Below are positions 1 to 10,800 of a stretch of DNA of 64,000 nt, in pieces. Source of the stretch: Amia ocellicauda (Eukaryota; Chordata; Actinopteri; Amiiformes; Amiidae); contig NC_089869.1 of NCBI RefSeq assembly GCF_036373705.1, positions 10,675,676-10,739,675 on the forward strand. Reading direction: 5' to 3'. Numbering within the stretch: the first letter of the stretch is position 1; each line of letters starts with the position of its first letter. Under the pieces are notes generated by a model, which was given only the letters and a program-made list of their open reading frames with translations, was not told where the DNA came from and searched no databases. Made by a program: the position numbers and the translations under genes.

Positions 1-401
1 GTAAGTAAGTCGTATGACTACACTGTGTGAATAATGCATGCAGCCTTGGGGTGCCATGTGAAGGACAGATAGGGGTGTTGAGATGTGTGCAGGGCTCCTC
101 TAACAGGGCAGCATTAATCATTTAAAGTGCAAGTCGACTTGAAAGGCTCTGGCTGTAACGGTAGGCGTTTTAAAATAAATGCTTAGTCATGGTACTGGAT
201 GCCTTGCACGGCATTATGCTAATCTTTTCATATTTGAACAGTTAAAAGAGCCAGTCACGTTTAGTGCGTCTAACCTGCAAAGACAGAAGCGCAGCTACTA
301 CTGCTCACAAACAGTACTTAACTCAGTGTATGTATCGATACAGTGTATCTAGTGTCTCACTTGATTGACAGAGTGCCCAAAGGAAGGGGATGATAGGTAG
401 G

Positions 402-438
<37 letters not shown>

Positions 439-1104
439 CAACCGGTTTAAAGTTTGAGGAACAAGTAAACAATAGGGAAAACAGCCCTGAATATAAATAT
501 GTCGTTGGTCCACCTCACTATATAAAAACAAGGAGACTGTATTTGGCAGGCATGTGTGTGTCTTTTGTGTCATGTCAAATGTATTTATTTATTCATAATT
601 TGGTTAGCTCACCCCCCCCCCCCCTGCCATGTCACCTAGTGGAAGTTCCTACAGTTTCATTCAACATCTAAACATCACCATGCCTATAGGATTGTAAACT
701 GGTGGTTTTGCTGCCTTTGCTCTAAATCAGTGGTGTCCTTGGTCCAGTTATTGTATGGTTATTCCCTTAATTGCCAAGCTGTGGAGACTTTAATTAGGCC
801 ATACATGACCCAGGTACATTATTTTATGAATTGAAATCTGGTCCTGGAGGGCCACAGGGTATGAGAGTATTATTTCCCCGTGATCTGGAACCAGCCTACG
901 CATAATGGATCCCAGCTTCACCTGTCCCAGTTGTTTAAGATACATAGAAGGGTGCCCTCCAAACTGCATTGGTCACCCTAAATCGCCAACCTCTCAAGAC
1001 AGGGCACTGGTGTGAGGTATTGCCCACATAGGCAAGTCACGTGATAGAGTGAGGGAACTCCGCAAGGGGTCCGTGCTGCTGTTTTTCAGGGTTACCGGTG
1101 CCGG
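1..1104 (+). other. AIFM2 upstream intron and 5' UTR tail
   Basis: The first bases of the window (GTAAGTAAGT) match a strong splice donor, and a pyrimidine-rich acceptor ends at 1089, fifteen bases before the AIFM2 start codon. The simplest reading is that a 5' untranslated exon ends just left of the window, 1-1089 is intron and 1090-1104 is 5' UTR. This is inference, since a donor-like run exactly at the edge may be chance. The span also holds a TG microsatellite (404-437), a C run (611-624) and, near 830-870, a diverged piece of a dispersed repeat with the core CTGGTCCTGGAGGGCC. No other gene is visible here. Confidence 0.45.
404..437. repeat. (TG)n microsatellite
   Basis: An uninterrupted TG dinucleotide run of about 17 units lies in the presumed 5' UTR intron of AIFM2. 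Confidence 0.95.
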
Positions 1105-2870
1105 ATGGGCGGACAGCTGTCTGTGGACCCCAGCGTCCACGTGGTGATCGTGGGCGGGGGCTTCGGGGGCATCGCAGCGGCCAAGCAGCTCCGGGACAAG
1201 GGCGTCCCCTTCACCCTGCTGGACATGCGCGACGCCTTCCATCATAACGTGGGCTCTCTGAGGGCCTCCGTGCAGACCGGTCGGTATCGCCAGTATGCTT
1301 TTATACACTGCCTCTGAGGAATGAAGTGAGCGCTGCCTGGATCCCTTTCTCATCATGTCCCTGTCGTGTTGCCAGGCTTTGCCCGGCGGACGTTCATCCC
1401 TTACTCTGAGACCTTCGGTGACAGCTTCAGACAGGGCCGCGTGGTGCGGGTGGACCTGGAGGCGCAGGTGGTGGTGCTGGAGGGAGGGGAGGTAAAGACT
1501 AGCTCTGCAGGGTACAACAGCAGCCACAAGGGGGCACTCTGGTTATGCTTTTTTAAATTTGTAGGACTGGTTTCACAGAGCTAAATTAAGTCATGCACTA
1601 CTCAGTGTTAGTAGTCCTAGAGTAGTGCTAATCAATCTTTGTGAAACCAGCAATTAGTTAAACACAAGAACATGAAAGGGAAATCTGTGGTAGCAGACTT
1701 GGGTCCTGGGTCTCTTAAAATCACTAGCACTTTAAGCAGGCCTCTCCAGCTCTCACAGCAAAGGTCTTCTTCAGTGCGTCTGATATGTGTGAAAGCATGC
1801 AAAATGTGTCACATTTGGTGTCATGAGACCAGCACGAGTCTCTGCACATGAACAAGACAAGAATCATGCCTTTCATACAGTTCTATCTTTCAAATTGCCG
1901 GAGAGGTTGCAAATGAGAGGTGGTTTAACCCACGCAGGCTGGATTTTTACTTTTTTTAATGAGAAATATTGTTTTAATGAGAGACCGTTCTTATTATTAT
2001 ATTTATTGACATAAAATGACATAAAATTTCCCATTTATATAGCTGTTTTTTACTGGAGCAATCTAGGTACAGTGCGTTGCTCAAGGGTACGACAGCAGTG
2101 TCCCTCCACCTGGGATTGACTCCACAATTGAGCCCTGACCGCTAGTTCATTGTCTGTGAACAAGATGCATGTATTATTTTTATCATTGAAGGAAATTAAA
2201 TTTTCCCACCTCATCCTGTGCACGGGGAGCGATGGGCCCTTCCCTGGGAATCTGAATGAGGTGACTGACCGGAAAACTGCTATTGAGAAGTATGAAGACA
2301 TTGTGAAGGAGGTAAATAATACAGTTTTCATAGCAGCATCAGATGTGGCATGTTTGGTGTCTCTTTCTGAAAAATGCATTTCAAAGTACTGTGCTGAAAT
2401 GGTACATTCCAAATCACTAATTAAATGGCCTTTAGATTGGACCAGTAGGATTGGCAATTTTATAAGGGCACTAGACACAAATGTATACATGATTTGACTG
2501 GTCTCCGCTGTCTGAATTTATTCATAGTTTTCTGTTTTGGCATCAGATTCAAGCAGCCCAGAGCGTGGTGGTGATTGGAGGTGGCTCGACAGGGGTGGAG
2601 ATGGCTGCCGAGGTCAAAACAGAGTTCCCTGAGAAGAAGGTAAAGCCCAGGTTAACTCAACACTTCCGTGGTTGGGTGGCTCCAGTTGGCCAGGGTTTCC
2701 TCCGCTTGTAGTGCAACCATGGCCCCTGTGTCTTTCTGGGCTCCTGTGAGGTCTGCATTGTTATCATTGAGGGCCACACCAGTCCTCACATGTTGTGCAT
2801 GTTGTGATGTTTGTTCTGTTTGTGCTGTGGTCTTGCAGTGTGGATGTCCTAACAGCACATGTTTCACAGG

Positions 2871-2912
<42 letters not shown>

Positions 2913-5797
2913 TAGTGCAGCAGAGATAGTTTATCAAGTTCTGGTTCCAAGAAAGGGATATACAATTAAATCAAATTGTAGATTCCAAATTAAAGAGATA
3001 AAGAAAGAAAGACAGAGTACTACAAATATTAAAAATAATAGGAAGGAAGGGTGGGATTAAATAAGTAGTGAAAGCTTTAGATATTTCATCCAGTGTGAAG
3101 GATTTAATAACCACAAATAACAGCTGTGGTTCAGAGCTGTGTTTGAGTGTTTTTTGCTGGTTTGTGTGTGTGTGGATGGTAGTAATTACTCAGTGTGTGT
3201 CTGTGTATGTGTGTGGGTGTGTCTGTGTACGTGTCAGTACAGGTGTGTGTGTGGGTGTGTCTGTGCACGTCAGTGTGTGGGTGTGTCAATGTAGGTGTGT
3301 GGTTGCGTCTGTGTGTGTCAGTGCTTAGTGCCAGTGTGGGTGTGTCTATCTGTGTGTCAATGCTCAGTCTCTCTTCTCAGGTGCTGCTGATCCACTCTCA
3401 CATTGCCCTGGCGGATCAGGAGCTGCTGCCCTGTGTGCGTCAGCAGGCCAAGGAGGTCCTGCTGGAGAAAGGCGTGGAGCTGCTGCTAGGTATAGGAGCA
3501 CCTCTGAGAAACTCCACACTGGGGGCCCCCACCATACAACAGAGTGGTCCAGTCTTCCCATTCCTCCAATCCCAGTGGAATTTATCCGCCTTCTCCCTGA
3601 GCATCTGCAGCTGGACAAATAAGCTGCCAGGCCCTGTGGTTTTTAGGTCTCATCCCTTTCATGCACTGTATTGTGTCGTGTACAAATTCAGCATGATATC
3701 CCAAAGGGGCGAGATGATGAGCTGGACTCAAAATGATTTATACAACCAAATAATTCATATTTAAAAGGTGCTGAAAGCCCACGTGTGGTATACTTTATAT
3801 CAACTCTTTGGAAGAGGTTTATTTATCCTGAATGAGGTTTGAGAAGTGACTATGCAAACCAGCTTCTTGTTGGGCCCCCTTTTGAAAATCATGCTGATTA
3901 TATCTAAATCTCTACATCAGGGCTCTGCATGAAATGGATAGTCCGGTCATTTGAACCAGGGCTTAAATAGAAATATATTTTAATAATCATTACAACATCA
4001 AATGTTAAGCAAAACTAAAACTCACACACCTGCATAAATAGATGACATAGCTGTTCAAAAAATGTTCAGGTGTGTTACGTAATGTAAAAACAAAAATATT
4101 CAAATCCACAAAGTGAGTCAAAATTCAAACAAAGCACACATTCCTCAGCTGCAGTCAGACTGATGGCCCCTCCACTCAAATACCGTGTCGACGATGGCAG
4201 ATTTTAGTTATTTAAAAAGGGAAAATGCTAAAAAGGAAAAATACTTATAATAATTACAAATGCACAGCATTCTTTTCAGCATACTTACATTTCACAAATC
4301 AGTAATATCCCTTTCTTTCAAATAATTATTATACAGCTCATTATTTAATTTGAGCTGGAGAGCAGAGCTGGAGCAGAGCAGTTGAAACTTAGAGCTGAAC
4401 TCTGGGGTTTGCACTTCGCAGGGCCCGTCTGCCCGTCTCCTTTCACAGTAATTGAATGGAAATCCCAGAGGACTCTGAGTTTCCATCTCTTCCCCCCCTG
4501 AACTCTCCTCTCCCCTGACTGCAGGTGAGAAGGTTCACAATCTGTCCGACCTCTCGCTCAATGTGAACCAGAAAGATATGAAGCTCTTGACGGACAAGGG
4601 CACCGAATTGGTGGCTGACCTCCTCATCCCCTGCATGGGGAACAAAGTGAACTCTGCGGCCTACCGTTCGGCGCTTGGTGAGTGTTAAGCCTCGCCGGCA
4701 ACAAATCCCAACGTTGTCTCTTTTTGATCTGCTCACGCCCTTCCTTATTGTCACATCCAGTGGTCCCTTCTAATCCAAAGTGTACTTTCTATTCATCGAA
4801 TGCAAAAAGGTAGCCAAGTCTTGGAACGTTCCTGTGCCCAGAAAACCAAATTCACTGCCTCCTTTTAAAAGATAATTATAAAAGATTACCTCTGTGTGTG
4901 TTTGTTTGCCTAAGTCTCTGTCTGTCTGTGTTCTTCTGTCTGTTTGCAGAAGACAAGATGGCTGAGAACGGGGCACTCAGAGTGAACGCTCACCTGCAGG
5001 TGGAAGGCCTGGACAATGTGTATGCGGTTGGGGACTGCACGGACGTGAAGGAGCCCAAGATGGCCTATCACGCTGGCCTGCATGCTGACGTGGCAGTCGG
5101 CAACATCATCAAGAGCCTCGCGCAAAAACCCCTGAGCTCCTACAAACCAGGTACTCGCACCTCTTCTTCCTTCATCAGCTTGTGTACAGAGGACTGGGAA
5201 ATAGATCAATGTGTTTGTGTTTCTCATGGGAGAGGTTAAAAACCGCTGCTCCAGACGTTTCTTTGGACTTCTGAGAGAGGTCATGCCCACCTTGTTATTC
5301 TAAAGGATGAGATAGTCAGAGCTGGGGAAACAGAGTCTGGGGGGTGATGATATGTTCCAAGGTCTGCCTTGAAGCCAGAGACAGAATGGCACCTCTTATC
5401 TCAATAAATGACCGAAGAGTTCTGTGCTTCTGGGGTTTCCAGGTTGTGGTAGTCTGATTGGTGAAGAACAAGGGAACAAAGTCAAATTGTAAATTGTAAT
5501 AGAGAGGACCTAGGAGTTATGGAGAGACAGTAGAAGCCAACACGCCTGGAGAGTTCTGGAGTGGTTGACTGGAGCACACGTGACTCCTCTAACTGGAGTG
5601 CTGCAGTCCCTCACACCCTGCTCTTCCCCCTCCTCTGGGCAGGCAGCGTCACGATGTTGCTGGCAATGGGCCGGGATGACGGCGTTGGGCAGTTCAATGG
5701 CTTCCGCCTTGCCAGGTTTCTCGTGGCTCAGGGCAAAAGCAAAGACCTGCTGGTGTGGAAGAGCTGGAAGGAGATGGGACAGATAGACCCCAAATGA
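1105..5797 (+). CDS. aifm2: AIFM2 / ferroptosis suppressor protein 1 (8 coding exons)
   Basis: Exons 1105-1279, 1376-1491, 2192-2311, 2547-2639, 3381-3489, 4525-4677, 4950-5150 and 5643-5797 have GT/AG junctions and join into 373 codons plus TGA, the length of human AIFM2. The family is a flavoprotein NAD(P)H oxidoreductase that reduces ubiquinone and vitamin K at membranes and so blocks lipid peroxidation (ferroptosis). Visible features: MGGQLS start fitting the N-myristoylation consensus (Gly2, Ser6); FAD dinucleotide-binding motif GGGFGG at 17-22; second Rossmann motif GGGSTG at 148-153, followed by Glu155, which aligns with human Glu156; the VYAVGDC flavin motif with Asp284, aligning with human Asp285. 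The C-terminal part (GRDDGVGQ, then DLLVWKSWK) matches the family. The start is supported by the myristoylation motif and by the acceptor just upstream. Intron 4 ends in about 200 bp of imperfect GT repeat immediately before exon 5. No disabling change is seen. Confidence 0.97.
2030..2152. repeat. Dispersed SINE-like repeat, copy 1 (AIFM2 intron 2)
   Basis: This block closely matches 62550-62652. The two share an ordered string of words: CCCATTTATA, AGCTG, TTTACTGGA, CAATCTAGGTA, TTGCTCAAGGGTAC and CACCTGGGATTGA. I recognise it as a common fish interspersed repeat but cannot assign a name. The GGGATTGAACCC-like word resembles a tRNA B-box, which would fit a SINE, but no A-box or tail was confirmed. 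Confidence 0.6.
2872..2907. repeat. (TG)n microsatellite in AIFM2 intron 4
   Basis: An uninterrupted TG run of about 18 units lies in intron 4. It is followed from about 3150 to 3360 by roughly 200 bp of GT-rich imperfect minisatellite, with units such as GTGTGTCTGTGT and GGGTGTGTC, which reaches to within 20 bp of the exon 5 acceptor. Confidence 0.9.
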
Positions 5798-5923
5798 GCT
5801 GGGAGCACCTGGAACACAGCAGTGGGCAAACTGGTTCCACTTTGCAACTAACTTTTTACATGTCTTTATGCATAATATACTACACTATAGATTATACATA
5901 TGTATACTAGACATATCACTATA

Positions 5924-7144
5924 CACTCACCTAAAGGATTATTAGGAACACCTGTTCAATTTCTCATTAATGCAATTATCTAACCAACCAATCACATGGC
6001 AGTTGCTTCAATGCATTTAGGGGTGTGGTCCTGGTCAAGACAATCTCCTGAACTCCAAACTGAATGTCTGAATGGGAAAGAAAGGTGATTTAAGCAATTT
6101 TGAGCGTGGCATGGTTGTTGGTGCCAGATGGGCCGGTCTGAGTATTTCACAATCTGCTCAGTTACTGGGATTTTCAGGCACAACCATTTCTAGGGTTTAC
6201 AAAGAATGGTGTGAAAAGGGAAAAACATCCAGTATGCGGCAGTCCTGTGGGCAAAAATGCCTTGTTGATGCTAGAGGTCAGAGGAGAATGGGCCGACTGA
6301 TTCAAGCTGATAGAAGAGCAACTTTGACTGAAATAACCACTCGTTACAACCGAGGTATGCAGCAAAGCATTTGTGAAGCCACAACACATACAACCTTGAG
6401 ACGGATGGGCTACAACAGCAGAAGACCCAACCGGGTACCACTCATCTCCACTACAAATAGGAAAAAGAGGCTACAATTTGCACAAGCTCACCAAAATTCG
6501 ACAGTTGAAGACTGGAAAAAAGTTGCCTGGTCTGATGAGTCTCGATTTCTGTTGAGACATTCAGATGGTAGAGTCAGAATTTGGCGTAAACAGAATGAGA
6601 ACATGGATCCATCATGCCTTGTTACCACTGTGCAGGCTGGTGGTGGTGGTGTAATGGTGTGGGGGATGTTTTCTTGGCACACTTTAGGCCCCTTAGTGCC
6701 AATTGGGCATCGTTTAAATGCCACGGCCTACCTGAGCATTGTTTCTTACCATGTCCATCCCTTTATGACCACCATGTACCCATCCTCTGATGGCTACTTC
6801 CAGCAGGATAATGCACCATGTCACAAAGGTCGAATCATTTCAAATTGGTTTCTTGAACATGACAATGAGTTCACTGTACTAAACTGGCCCCCACAGTCAC
6901 CAGATCTCAACCCAATAGAGCAACTTTGGGATGTGGTGGAATGGGAGCTTCGTGCCCTGGATGTACATCCCACAAATCTCCATCAACTGCAAGATGCTAT
7001 CCTATCAATATGGGCCAACATTTCTAAAGAATGCTTTCAGCACCTTGTTGAATCAATACCACGTAGAATTAAGGCAGTTCTGAAGGCGAAAGGGAGTCAA
7101 ACACAGTATTAGTATGGTGTTCCTAATAATCCTTTAGGTGAGTG
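5924..7144 (+). mobile_element. Full-length Tc1/mariner element, DD36E type (Incomer-like)
   Basis: The 1,221-bp element has near-perfect terminal inverted repeats (left CACTCACCTAAAGGATTATT, right its complement) flanked by TA on both sides, the target duplication of Tc1/mariner elements. A single ORF fills the middle. The last two catalytic acidic residues are 36 residues apart (Asp246, Glu283), which fits the published DD36E 'Incomer' family rather than classical DD34E Tc1. It sits 126 bp beyond the AIFM2 stop codon and before the first good polyadenylation signal, so it is probably in the AIFM2 3' UTR. A second, inverted copy lies at 28653-29867. Confidence 0.95.
6072..7112 (+). CDS. Tc1/mariner transposase, open reading frame intact (346 aa)
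   Basis: The protein would bind the terminal repeats and perform cut-and-paste transposition into TA sites. The N-terminal helix-turn-helix region (about residues 8-110) is followed by the catalytic domain: WSDESRF with Asp155, YFQQDNAPCH with Asp246, and [15 protein letters not shown] with Glu283, so the DDE triad is complete with spacing DD36E. There is no stop or frameshift. Compared with the sister copy at 28.7-29.7 kb, residues 1-140 differ at five places (Trp20, Gly36, Gln61, His106, Asn120). Several of these replace arginine in the DNA-binding half, so an open frame does not prove activity. Expression could come from read-through of AIFM2 transcription, but no own promoter was recognised. 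Confidence 0.93.
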   Translation: MGKKGDLSNFERGMVVGARWAGLSISQSAQLLGFSGTTISRVYKEWCEKGKTSSMRQSCGQKCLVDARGQRRMGRLIQADRRATLTEITTRYNRGMQQSICEATTHTTLRRMGYNSRRPNRVPLISTTNRKKRLQFAQAHQNSTVEDWKKVAWSDESRFLLRHSDGRVRIWRKQNENMDPSCLVTTVQAGGGGVMVWGMFSWHTLGPLVPIGHRLNATAYLSIVSYHVHPFMTTMYPSSDGYFQQDNAPCHKGRIISNWFLEHDNEFTVLNWPPQSPDLNPIEQLWDVVEWELRALDVHPTNLHQLQDAILSIWANISKECFQHLVESIPRRIKAVLKAKGSQTQY

Positions 7145-7146
7145 TA

Positions 7147-7824
7147 TACTCCATGGAGTATGTATATATATATATATAGATATATATATATAATATAATT
7201 TTACTATTTTAAAGGAAAAGATTAAAATAAAGTGCATCTGATTTATGTTTTTGTCACTGCCAATGTTTTGTAGTTACCAGCTAAAGCATGTACTTGCAGA
7301 ACTCAGACTAATTTACACCTGATACACATTGACCACATGAACTAGAATCTTCCTCAGGAAACTTTCTGAACAACAATTAGTTAAGTTATTGGTCTTATTT
7401 ATTCTGAGCCTGAACCCTAAATTCAGGTATTTTATTTTTGAGAGAGAGAGCTTGAGCAATGAAATAATGCTATATAATACCTACTGAAATGGCAATGCTT
7501 ACTGATGTGCCCAAAAATCTATACAAATAAAAGGAACAGCTTACCCCAGGAATAGACCTTACTGAAAAGAGCAGTAAATATAGATGTGCATAAAGCGATT
7601 TAATTTCAGTATTTCCGTGGCATGGCATCTCAAATCAATATTAATGTACAATGGATAAAATAAATTAAATGCCATGATAACACAATATAATGGTGATAAT
7701 ACATTATCATATCCACTGTACTTTAGGACAGTTGATAATCACAACCACTCACATTAGACAAGGGACTATACACTTGCTTCCTGTTAAAATGTGCCTTTAA
7801 AAAAAAAAGGAAAGACTCAATGAA
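7147..7824. other. Short spacer between convergent genes
   Basis: About 600 bp of AT-rich sequence separates the presumed ends of AIFM2 and the elongase gene. It contains an imperfect TA repeat (about 7160-7195) and an AG run near 7440. No coding potential or structured RNA is seen. Confidence 0.6.
7226..7231 (+). terminator. Probable AIFM2 polyadenylation signal
   Basis: This AATAAA is the first canonical signal I see after the AIFM2 stop codon at 5797, and T/G-rich sequence follows it. If used, the AIFM2 3' UTR is about 1.45 kb and contains the whole Tc1/mariner element. A non-canonical signal before the transposon cannot be excluded. Confidence 0.45.
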
Positions 7825-10800
7825 TTCAAAGAAACATACGTTTATTTAACACCTTTTTTCTGAAAACATTGAAACATAAAAGCCCTTGTTTGAACAGTTT
7901 AATTCAAAACTGGAATACATTTGCAAAAAAACAACCATACTACACACCAGGTTCACTGTGGAATGCATAAAGCATGTGTCCTTTAACTCTAAATGGCAAG
8001 GATTACACACGGAAACAGGACAGTGCTATCAGCAACATTTACCTGATGGACAATAGAAAAATGCTTAGCATCATTTGGCACATAAATGTCTTAGTACAGT
8101 ATTATATTAGTTATTTGTCCCTGCACATTATTATATTAGGTTATAGTCTAGTCTATTCTGTGCAATCAGTGCAAACAAAGCTTCTGGTGATAAGTGGGCA
8201 AGACTTCCACGATATCACAATTCTAGAGCTGGAAAAGGTAGAAGCGTTTTCACATTGAGCTCATCTTCTCTTTTAAGCAACTTTGTGTTTATTAGATTAG
8301 ACCCCCCCCCCCCTCCCATTAAAACTACTCTTAAAAAAATACAGCCCACGGCTAATTTGGAGAGACTACATTAGTCGCTGTAACTGTAGACAACAGCTTT
8401 AAACTCTGCAAAGATGTACAAACACAGTATCTCCGTAATCCCCAGCTATAAATATTGTGCTAGAATGTGGTTCTGTCGGGGCTGGGACCAGATACGTACA
8501 TGATCACAGAGTTTAGGCCTTGGACCTTGTTCTTCGCGAACAGGTTAGCACTTTGCTGCTACTGTTGATCAAAGGAAGATATATGTAAGTATATGACAAA
8601 CCTACAAAGCTAGATCTCAGATAACAATGAATATTTAAATGGCTTTTAACGAAGAAACGGACACTCGCAAGCCACGAGATGGAGTTGTACGGATTCCAGT
8701 TACCAGTAACGTCATACTTTAGAAAGTAGACACAGAGGCTCGAAAATCCTAGAATGTGACCTGGGAACTCTACTGCACATTCTGACCAGAGCCGATTGGA
8801 TGTAACAATCAGATCTGGCTTGCACCTCCTCGTCTGTACATTGCAGCCCCTCCCTCCCACTCTGCCGAGAACAGAATTGCAAACATTTTTTCAGCAATCC
8901 TTTTTCAGTAGACCATTAAAAAAAAAAAATTTAAAATATGATATGTATCCTCAATATGTTCCGTGACACTTCTAAGCAGATGTGCTAAACAAAGAACCAT
9001 CTAGTCCTCAATTCTCATCAGTCTTTTAGAACTGGAAATAGTATTTTCCTGTGGCAAATTACAATGGAGCAGATCTGTGATTACTCTAAATCTAAACCTT
9101 TTTTTTGCCTTTTTTTTTTTTAAATAGGAAGGGAAATTCATATTTTTAAATATTAAACCATACTTTTTCGTTTCCAGCTTTGGAAGCCTCGAGTATCTTT
9201 AACAAGATGACTTCCCATTCATTTAGAATGAGGTAATCATCAACTAGGATATTTCAGCCACAGCACTGCCAGAGTCATTTCCATTGGATTTACAGGATCG
9301 GACGCCTCTTTATAAAGGCTTCGTTCAATAACAACTTGCTTTTCTCAAGATCCTGCTTTTGGACAATGACTTCTGATCATACTAAACAGATATGAACAAC
9401 GCTCAATATGCACCAAGAAATACCTCCCCTTCCCCTCCCTCCCTCCCCAAGAAAACTGCACATTTTAAAAATCGGTGCCAAACTACTCTAGGACACAAAC
9501 AGTATTACCTCAAAAGACACTCCCCTGATGTTGTAATTGAAGAAAAATGCAAAAAAGGCTATTTTTAAGTCTCTTCTTAATAATATTAACTTCAAATAAA
9601 CTTTTATTGCATAAAAACCAAAGAAAACAAACGAAAAAAACGAAACAAAAAACTGTGGATTAGTACTACTATTCTCCCTCCCTGTCTCTGGAACTACCAA
9701 GCGATAAAAAAATAAATAAATTCTCCTGATCTATTATATACATTAACACATTTTTCAAGAGGTCTTTGCCCCCCCACACTTTCCTCCTACTCAAGTGTTC
9801 CCAATATAAATATGTAGGTGGCACTTTGAGCTTTTTCAGGGGGGGTGGGGGGACTGAAGCTGGAATCCCACAGAGAGATCATATCGTACCGTACTTCCAC
9901 TTAACACCAACCTCGCCTTCAGCTGTAATCTCGTGTTGGCTGCCAAACCGAAACAATAACATTACCAAAAAAAAAAAAAACACTCACACAAAAGAACAGA
10001 ACAATCTGGCTCCAAATGCGTGACAATACTTGAGACATCAGATGCTCAACCCTTCAGCTGTTTACCGAGAGATTTTTTCTGAAAGAATGAGGAAAAGCTT
10101 CAGGTCACACAATGAACTGAATCAAAAGTTTCGGGTTTGTTTGACTTCACCCCACATGCTAAGAGGAGCTACCGACAAGCCAGTTGGGTGGGTCTGCGCA
10201 GGGGCCCTGGCAGTCGAACTGTACGGAGACACAGAACCCCCTTCGAATTGCTCCACTAGGCAACAGGCACAAACCAGAGACCTGTATAATAGCCTATTCA
10301 TGTGGTAGGCGCTCATATTCTGAACTGGGAGGATTTAGCCAGTCTGAAACATCACAGTTCAGTCTACATAGCCCAACCAAGCTTTAATACTGATGTGCTT
10401 GATGCAGCTGTGGTCACTGCACTGTAATCAGTGAAATCTTCATAAAAATGCCTTCAATTGTACTTCAATAAGACTATTAAAGGATGCTTATACATTAGAT
10501 GAATATAGATCTCCTTCTGTCACAGAAGGTACAACTTCTGCGACTGTCTAAAACTCCCGATGCAGTCCATAAATGCTTCATTTGCTCTTCCCTTTTTTTG
10601 CCACTTGTATTTCACAGAAAATCACCAGAAGCCAATACAGATCTCCAAAAGTCAAGACAAGTCTATTCGCAAGAGGAATTTCAGATATGATCGTTCTCCA
10701 GATTAATTACTTCTCCGAGATGCATTTTTGCCAGTTGTAAAGCGTACGATTTGCAAGCTCATCTCTGGGTACTCAAGTTTTTACAGGTATACCATTTTGC

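Noticed and set aside
994..1527. 177-aa minus-strand ORF over AIFM2 exons 1-2
   Set aside because: It is antisense to two well-supported AIFM2 exons with normal splice sites. Its length comes from the GC-rich coding sequence.
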